Below, piece by piece: positions 5,821 to 10,156 of a DNA stretch of 10,156 nt. The translations under genes and the position numbers were made by a program. This DNA comes from JAJNBK01 sp035642715 (GTDB lineage: Archaea; Thermoproteota; Nitrososphaeria; Nitrososphaerales; Nitrososphaeraceae). Below the pieces are notes generated by a model, which was given only the letters and a program-made list of their open reading frames with translations, did no database searches and was not told the DNA's origin. Positions within the stretch are counted from its first letter, which is position 1, and the number at the start of each line of letters is the position of its first letter. The stretch is taken from positions 1 to 10,156 of the forward strand of contig DASQRW010000094.1 of assembly GCA_035642715.1 (NCBI GenBank). The letters are read 5' to 3'.

Positions 5821-7533
5821 TCATTTTTTTATCACAGAATAATCATGTATTCTAATTGCTTCTGCCACCAATCTATTTTGAAGTTCTAAGGCATGCTTTC
5901 CTTCAGGGTGTTTAGATTCAGCTATAGTCTCGGCTACAATGTTGATTATATGTCTTAATAGAAATTCATCTCCTCTAGCTGCTTCTGCGCGATAAGTCGA
6001 ATTGGCCTTATTTACGAATACCACATGTTCATTAGTAAAACTATATCTTGAATCTGATTCATCTTCATAAGGAATTACCTTGTAGCCAATTTTCTTTAAT
6101 GCAAATGTCTTTTTGACTATCGGTTTTCTGACTTTCCGTGTCCGTATCACCATTCCATTTATATCCTTTTGCTCTATTACTTGTACTAATTCTGCTTGTT
6201 GAGAAATAGTGTTGCTTGAGCCTTGCTCCAATAGTTGTTCTGAAGATGTCCGCTGACCTGCCTTTTGTTGCTGTTCTTCTAAATCAATCTGTGATACATT
6301 TGAAGAGTTTTCATTTGGAATTGCTTTTTGTACCTCCGTAAAATCTTGGGCTTGCTCAGAGGTATGTGATAGCCTATAATTGGAAGATTCGTCTTTCGGT
6401 GAAGGTATAAATTCAGAAGGAATTTCTTCGACTTTGTCTATATTGGGATCGAGAATATCTTCTCCTTTTATGATTTCTTTCATATCAACAACCTCATATC
6501 CCTGCACTTCTTCTTGAGATTCAATATTTTCGATAATGGCCTGCCCTAGTACTTTATCTATCTCTCTATATATCTTGGACTCCTCACGAGTAATCAAAAC
6601 ATCTTCATATTCTGTCAAACTCGGAAGGACTATATCTATTATAAACGTCTTCATTGCTTGGTTGAATCTTAAATATTCTTCATCTTCGATTAAAGCCGAT
6701 TTATCTGCAAACCTTGACGTTAAGGTGTCACATCGGATATATCCAGTCACTCTGTTTAATTTGGCGTCAAAACCAAAGTTGTTGCGTATAACAATATGGT
6801 TTCCCACCATTACGGCTATTCCTCTTTCATCCTCAGAAAGCGGCCTCCGTGCAATTACTATTTCGCCACTGATGCGACCGTTATCTATGCTTACAGGAAT
6901 TTTGTGACCTTGTATATCGGGTGCTTTAATCATCTGAGCACTATCAAAGTTCCATTCTACGAAATTCTCGGCTTCTTTGACATATACCTCAAACATAGGA
7001 TGTCTCAAAATCGCCAGCTTACGAATTTCTTTTGTTAACCTGAAGATGTCAATAACAACCTTTGGATTTATCATAGTAAGTTCAGTACCATTACGGTCAA
7101 GCGTAGGTTCGTTAATTTCTTCTAATTCGACATTCCCTATGAAAAGTTTATCAAGAGTATCACCATCTATTAAAATAGATTTACTGAAATCATCACGCCT
7201 TGTTCTAATTCTCATACTTTCAAAAGAAGTAAGGAATGATAATCTACCTGTACCGTACCTTCCTGTCCTAATTCGCTTTAGCTTGGGAGAAATGGCGTCA
7301 TGCTTTTTATGTGGAGAACCTAAGATCAAAAACTTTTCCATAGAATCTGGATTCATTCCAGCGTCATCTTCAATGATAACTGTACCATTTTTTAAAAGAG
7401 TAACAAGAACCTTTGTGGCATCTTCATCAAAAGCATTCTCTACTAACTCCTTCACAATTTCATTAGGAGAAACCCATGTTTTGGTTGCAAATTCTCTAAA
7501 AAAAGATGGATGTATCTTTAATTCAGCTGTCAT
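5821..7533 (-). CDS. GHKL/Bergerat-fold ATPase (Hsp90/MutL/MORC-like), unknown function
   Basis: In this 570-residue protein the N-terminus is a clear GHKL ATPase. It has the N-box ELVEN (Glu29 to Asn33, in EIVKELVENAFDEDA), the G1 box DDAGM (Asp57-x-Gly59), the lid/G2 box GRYGTG (Gly91, Gly94, Gly96), and the distal NGTEL (Gly149-Thr150). Residues about 150-330 look like a transducer/middle domain, ending in a charged helical region. Residues about 335-460 are a Glu/Gln/Ser-rich, low-complexity linker. A basic stretch (RTRKVRKPIVKK, 464-475) precedes a compact C-terminal domain (476-570) with EHVVFVNKAN and RAEAARGDEFLLRHI, which I do not recognise. No histidine-kinase H-box, nuclease motif or TopoVI B signature is seen. 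ATP-driven dimerisation on DNA or on protein clients is the likely mode. The ATG start has no strong SD. Confidence 0.8.
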   Translation of the reverse strand: MTAELKIHPSFFREFATKTWVSPNEIVKELVENAFDEDATKVLVTLLKNGTVIIEDDAGMNPDSMEKFLILGSPHKKHDAISPKLKRIRTGRYGTGRLSFLTSFESMRIRTRRDDFSKSILIDGDTLDKLFIGNVELEEINEPTLDRNGTELTMINPKVVIDIFRLTKEIRKLAILRHPMFEVYVKEAENFVEWNFDSAQMIKAPDIQGHKIPVSIDNGRISGEIVIARRPLSEDERGIAVMVGNHIVIRNNFGFDAKLNRVTGYIRCDTLTSRFADKSALIEDEEYLRFNQAMKTFIIDIVLPSLTEYEDVLITREESKIYREIDKVLGQAIIENIESQEEVQGYEVVDMKEIIKGEDILDPNIDKVEEIPSEFIPSPKDESSNYRLSHTSEQAQDFTEVQKAIPNENSSNVSQIDLEEQQQKAGQRTSSEQLLEQGSSNTISQQAELVQVIEQKDINGMVIRTRKVRKPIVKKTFALKKIGYKVIPYEDESDSRYSFTNEHVVFVNKANSTYRAEAARGDEFLLRHIINIVAETIAESKHPEGKHALELQNRLVAEAIRIHDYSVIKK

Positions 7534-7708
7534 ATCTCAACTAAGGGAAGTACTTGCTTTCATTTATTTATTACTTGTCGAATTAATTTTGACAATTTAG
7601 TCAGTAGAAATAAGGTTATAAAAAAGACTATCGGTCAAGATATACTACTCTAATTATATATCATACCTTTGCTAATCCAAAGTGTGTTTAGGAGGTAAAA
7701 GAAGGTAT
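7534..7708. other. Divergent promoter spacer
   Basis: This spacer separates the minus-strand ATPase from the plus-strand 27-codon ORF. On the minus strand, AATAAATA-type sequence at 7563-7573 is a weak TATA candidate for the ATPase. On the plus strand, AATTATATAT (7652-7661) is a good candidate for the small ORF. Confidence 0.35.
7652..7661 (+). promoter_or_regulatory. TATA box for the 27-codon ORF
   Basis: AATTATATAT is centred near 7657 and predicts transcription from about 7683. That is just before the SD at 7690-7696 and 26 bases before the TTG start. Confidence 0.4.
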
Positions 7709-7792
7709 TTGAGTACTCTATATGATGATCCTCTGAATGTGATATTTCGTGGTTTGTATTGGCATCATAAGAAAACTATCAAATATCAATAA
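7709..7792 (+). CDS. Small ORF, 27 codons, with SD and TATA box
   Basis: The frame runs from TTG 7709 to TAA 7790-7792. The peptide starts MSTLYDDPLNVIF and ends in the basic, aromatic segment GLYWHHKKTIKYQ. AGGAGGT (7690-7696) is a full-strength SD 12 bases before the TTG, and GAAGG (7701-7705) is a closer one. A TATA box sits at 7652-7661. A 9-bp inverted repeat, ATATCAATA (7783-7791) with TATTGATAT (7820-7828), overlaps its stop. A second hairpin followed by a T-run lies at 7862-7904. The ordered set of promoter, SD, frame and terminator is what supports it. The peptide itself matches nothing I know. It could be a small protein or a regulatory leader peptide without a downstream gene. Confidence 0.35.
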   Translation: MSTLYDDPLNVIFRGLYWHHKKTIKYQ

Positions 7793-8152
7793 CTCTTAAA
7801 CTAATGAAAAACGAAGAAATATTGATATCATCACAACAAATAACAACAAATTAAATTTCACGTGCTAAAAATTAATCTAGCACCCTTAATACGATAACTT
7901 TTTTGAATAAATTCTTTAAAATAATATGTCAAACCTAAATCTCAAGCATTGATAATTTGGCCCTTGAACATAAACATTCATCGTCAACGGATTATCTATT
8001 ATTCTTCCTTCTTCTAATGTCTGTAAATACTTTGATTAACGTTATCGGTATGTTATCATGATTACAGAAATCAGTACAATAGCAAATCTTTTTTATAATG
8101 GCTAATTCAAATAGGATGTTTTCTTCCAAGAATAATGGTAATTATTTCTTTG
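7793..8152. other. AT-rich spacer with hairpins
   Basis: There is no supportable ORF. It holds the right arm of the inverted repeat at 7820-7828, a terminator-like hairpin (7862-7904, listed separately) and an AT hairpin AATAAT-GGTA-ATTATT at 8131-8146. The last lies a few bases beyond the stop of the minus-strand exchanger and could mark the convergent end. Confidence 0.45.
7862..7904 (+). terminator. Hairpin plus T-run
   Basis: GTGCTA (7862-7867) pairs with TAGCAC (7878-7883), and a T6 run follows at 7899-7904. It is a candidate transcription end for the small ORF at 7709. Confidence 0.35.
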
Positions 8153-9214
8153 TTAATGCGTCTCATTAATCTCATGAGGTAGAAGAAATTGCACGAATAG
8201 ACTAATAATATACATACCGGCTAACATAATCCCAACTTTCAGACCAATTTCCTTTTTGAACATGGGTATCAATGCTATTAATGTTACTGATGTTACAAGT
8301 ACAACTTGATACGCTAGAAGATTAGTCAAACTTATTGATGCATAAAAGCCACCGTGATACATTGCTCCAAATACGGCGACAGCTAAGAGTAGAGTATTGT
8401 TTAATATTTTTGATCCTAAGACATTTGCTATAGCTATAGCTGCACCTGCAGCGCCCTTCCTAGCCAAAATCATCATAGAAACTTTTTCAGGCATCTCTCC
8501 CGCTATTGGGCTAATGATGACTGCCAGTATAACGGCAGAAATTCCGACCTCTATAGAAAATCCTTCTAATGAATGAATAAAAGGTTCAGCTCCTAGCAAG
8601 ATTCCGATTGTCCCTGCTAGAAATGCCAAATATGCTTTTAAAATCTGCCTGTCAAATCCTTTATATAGATTGTGTTCTTCTTTCACTTCCACAATCTCGT
8701 GGTCGCCGATGTTATGAAGCAAGTCCGTAGGCTTTATTTTTGATTTTTCTGCTTTCATTTCAAATAGAGCCATTGCTAGATAGGCGATAAACATGAGGGC
8801 AAAAATAATTCCGTCAATATAGTTATAGCCGTCTATGAATAAGACAGCACTTACTATAGCCGTGATGATAAGAAATATTTTATCCAATTTGAACGTGCTC
8901 ACATCTACGCCCTTTAGTGGAGCTTTTGAAAGGCGAGTAGTTGCAATAAGCAGCATTATAGCTAATCCCAAAGTCATCATCAAAAGATTGCTGCCTAGTC
9001 CTGCACCTATGGCAACACCGTAGGATCCTGCAGCAGCCGCATAAACGACTATCGCTATCTCTGGAAGCGTAGTAGCCACACTAAGAAGTGTCCTCCCAAC
9101 AAATTTTCCTCCATATTTTTTTGAAAGGTGCTCTGCGCCGTAAGAAAGGATCCAACTAGCCACTGTCAATTCTGCGAGCCAGAGTAACATGGTAGCCAGA
9201 TTATTTTCAGCCAA
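8153..9214 (-). CDS. Na+/Ca2+-exchanger superfamily (CaCA) membrane protein
   Basis: This protein of 353 residues (362 if read from TTG 9241) has about ten hydrophobic helices. A central hydrophilic loop (about residues 162-200 of the longer form) splits the two halves, as in the CaCA family. The first alpha-repeat is SVATTLPEIAIVV ... GAGLGSNLLM (Glu61, Ser84). The second is SPIAGEMPEKV ... ANVLGSKILNN (Glu252, Ser277). Family members exchange Na+ or H+ for Ca2+ across the cytoplasmic membrane. The second repeat departs from the usual GTSLPE/GSNIF pattern, so the transported ion is uncertain. TTTATATT at 9247-9240 overlaps the TTG at 9241 and would place transcription start near 9217. A leaderless TTG at 9214 (MAENNLATML) is therefore preferred, and ATG 9190 is a third option. 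No partner gene is nearby. Confidence 0.85.
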   Translation of the reverse strand: MAENNLATMLLWLAELTVASWILSYGAEHLSKKYGGKFVGRTLLSVATTLPEIAIVVYAAAAGSYGVAIGAGLGSNLLMMTLGLAIMLLIATTRLSKAPLKGVDVSTFKLDKIFLIITAIVSAVLFIDGYNYIDGIIFALMFIAYLAMALFEMKAEKSKIKPTDLLHNIGDHEIVEVKEEHNLYKGFDRQILKAYLAFLAGTIGILLGAEPFIHSLEGFSIEVGISAVILAVIISPIAGEMPEKVSMMILARKGAAGAAIAIANVLGSKILNNTLLLAVAVFGAMYHGGFYASISLTNLLAYQVVLVTSVTLIALIPMFKKEIGLKVGIMLAGMYIISLFVQFLLPHEINETH

Positions 9215-9239
9215 GCATGAATTTATCCTAGGAAAGGAC

Positions 9240-9247
9240 AATATAAA
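9240..9247 (-). promoter_or_regulatory. TATA box of the exchanger gene
   Basis: On the minus strand this reads TTTATATT, close to the archaeal consensus. It overlaps the most upstream TTG candidate, which argues for initiation at the TTG 26-27 bases downstream (9214). Confidence 0.4.
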
Positions 9248-9320
9248 TCACATTATACAATTGAAAACCATGTGGCCTATTATAATAAAAGCAATAAAAA
9301 AGTTACATAGGTGGGGTTGC

Positions 9321-9521
9321 TCACATTATAAAAGATATATTTTGCTGCATTGAAGATTTAATTGCCAAATGGTAAAATACTAAGTTGTTGCTCAAATCTT
9401 CGATGCCAAACAATACTTTTGCAGTAGGTATTGTAGTTAACATGATCATTAGTGCAGGGACAGCACCACATACTATCATAGTGAGAATTATCAGCACTAC
9501 TGCAGTCATCTTTTCAGCCAT
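9321..9521 (-). CDS. Small membrane protein, 66 residues
   Basis: The ATG at 9521 begins MAEKMTAVVLIILTMIVCGAV, a short polar start followed by one long hydrophobic segment (about residues 7-30). A loop (TTIPTAKVLFGIEDLSNN) and a less convincing C-terminal part ending at 9321 follow. The start is supported by TTTATATA on the minus strand at 9551-9544, centred 26-27 bases before the A of the ATG, which is the right spacing for a leaderless archaeal mRNA. It lies upstream of the exchanger gene on the same strand, about 75 bases before the exchanger's own TATA box, so the two are probably separate units. I do not recognise the family. Single-span small proteins are often subunits or regulators of membrane complexes. 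Confidence 0.5.
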   Translation of the reverse strand: MAEKMTAVVLIILTMIVCGAVPALMIMLTTIPTAKVLFGIEDLSNNLVFYHLAIKSSMQQNISFIM

Positions 9522-9543
9522 AATCTAGCAAGCTCGACTTGGT

Positions 9544-9551
9544 TATATAAA
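9544..9551 (-). promoter_or_regulatory. TATA box for the 66-residue membrane protein
   Basis: Read on the minus strand the box is TTTATATA, matching the archaeal consensus well. Its distance to the ATG at 9521 predicts a transcript that starts at or next to the start codon. Confidence 0.5.
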
Positions 9552-9951
9552 TTTTAAATATATTTTTATTACTACTCGCGATTTTACATTAGCTATTTTT
9601 TTATTTTGCTTTAAATAATATAACAGGATCGGAAGAAGGAGGAGGACAAATAAAGTATTGATAGAATAAGAAATGTAAATTTTTAACGGACATTGTTAGA
9701 AATATCTTGTGACACCGCAAAAACCAAGCCTTATGTTAATTAGGTTGACCACCTAGATGCTGAAAGTATTGTGTCTCTTATTGTTATAGTATCTATGAAG
9801 ATATGCTCAAATTTAACATTAAATTATAAGAGAATAAGTGCTAGCTCCAAATTATTTATCTTATAGAATATGCATCGTTTATAACCACGTTATCTTATAT
9901 ATAGGTTTAGTGTATATTATATGAGCTTTTTTGATACAAAATAGTTTTCCG
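9552..9951. other. AT-rich spacer with a purine run and small hairpins
   Basis: No supported gene. A purine run GGAAGAAGGAGGAGG (9631-9645) resembles an SD, but only a three-codon TTG frame and an ATG-TAA follow. TTTAAATA near 9610 could be a TATA box before it. Downstream, GACAC (9711-9715) and GTGTC (9771-9775) enclose a hairpin TAGGT-TGACC-ACCTA (9741-9755), giving a weak candidate for a short structured transcript. TATATTAT (9913-9920) is the likely TATA box for the gene at 9952. Confidence 0.4.
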
Positions 9952-10156
9952 ATGAGGCAATGGCATGTTGAACACATGGAAAAAATAGTTGTAAAGTACG
10001 TAAAAGGATTATCCAAGAATGCTTCTGCATGGGAGAAGAGACAACACAAACGATACGGCAAAATAACAAACACATGTAGAAGTATAGACTACGATATCAA
10101 GCACGGAGTTACAAATGAAGAAGTCCTGTCGCTTTTACAAAAAGTTCGAAACCATT
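9952..10156 (+). CDS. Lysine-rich hypothetical protein (5' part, runs off the window)
   Basis: The frame is open from an in-frame stop at 9922 to the right edge, so only the first 68 residues from ATG 9952 are visible. It starts MRQWHVEHMEKIVVKYVKGL, continues with a basic stretch (WEKRQHKRYGK), and then an apparently helical SIDYDIKHGVTNEEVLSLL. TATATTAT at 9913-9920 predicts transcription from about 9943, which favours the ATG at 9952. ATG 9976 and TTG 9931 are alternatives. The charged, well-mixed composition looks genuine, unlike the Cys/Phe-rich frame on the opposite strand. I do not recognise the family. The positive charge would allow nucleic-acid binding, but nothing specific shows it. 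Confidence 0.55.
   Translation, partial: MRQWHVEHMEKIVVKYVKGLSKNASAWEKRQHKRYGKITNTCRSIDYDIKHGVTNEEVLSLLQKVRNH

Noticed and set aside
6977..7600. 207-codon plus-strand frame opposite the GHKL ATPase
   Set aside because: Long, but it is antisense to the Bergerat motifs. Its Ser/Leu/Ile-rich composition mirrors the real gene's codons, and no promoter or SD was found.
7722..7737. ATGATGA and CTGA resembling box C and box D of an sRNA
   Set aside because: Only four bases separate them, and no C'/D' pair with normal spacing is present. The bases are better explained as codons of the 27-codon ORF.
9879..10073. 64-codon minus-strand frame at the right end
   Set aside because: Cys/Phe-rich, without known features. 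The plus-strand frame there is longer, open to the edge, and has a placed TATA box.

Overview
The window looks like a chromosomal segment of an AT-rich, mesophilic ammonia-oxidising-type archaeon (Thaumarchaeota/Nitrososphaeria, perhaps Nitrosocosmicus-like). This is inferred, not proven. The reasons are an archaeal 20S proteasome beta subunit, an archaeal pre-PUA/PUA (MCT-1-like) RNA-binding protein, a membrane-anchored cupredoxin, a small two-helix zinc-ribbon protein, an archaeal-type citrate synthase, TATA-box/leaderless-style promoters, frequent TTG/GTG starts, and long AT-rich spacers with low gene density. No rRNA, tRNA, CRISPR array, insertion sequence or integrase was recognised.

Layout, left to right. 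The tail of a plus-strand gene with a CCCH-type Cys/His cluster (1-129) is followed by a spacer holding a foldable element (175-281) that is a candidate structured RNA. Next come a 99-residue membrane/zinc-ribbon protein (481-780) and a 1.3 kb gene-poor region with only decayed or doubtful ORFs. Citrate synthase (2067-3233) follows. After it, two inverted repeats precede a 44-codon ORF (3421-3555) that abuts a membrane-anchored type-1 copper protein (3558-3974). A TTG-initiated PUA protein (4467-4949) converges on a minus-strand proteasome beta gene (5098-5694), with a strong hairpin between them. Upstream of the proteasome gene, on the same strand, lies a 570-residue GHKL (Bergerat-fold) ATPase (5821-7533). 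A divergent spacer carries a 27-codon ORF with a TATA box and a Shine-Dalgarno (SD) sequence (7709-7792). Then come a minus-strand Na+/Ca2+-exchanger-family protein (8153-9214), a 66-residue membrane peptide with a well-placed leaderless promoter (9321-9521), and the start of a lysine-rich protein that runs off the right end (9952 onward).

The genes do not form one pathway. Citrate synthase feeds the oxidative branch toward 2-oxoglutarate. The cupredoxin fits copper-based periplasmic electron transfer. The PUA protein and proteasome are translation and protein-turnover functions.

The observations most worth a second look are these. The proteasome beta subunit has alanine where the catalytic Thr1 should be, while Glu17, Lys33, Asp166 and Ser169 are kept in exact register. 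The element at 175-281 folds as a possible three-way junction. The GHKL ATPase has a long disordered linker and an unrecognised C-terminal domain. Several very small genes (27, 44 and 66 codons) have credible expression signals. The exchanger has an atypical second alpha-repeat. I did not find an obvious new multi-gene system.
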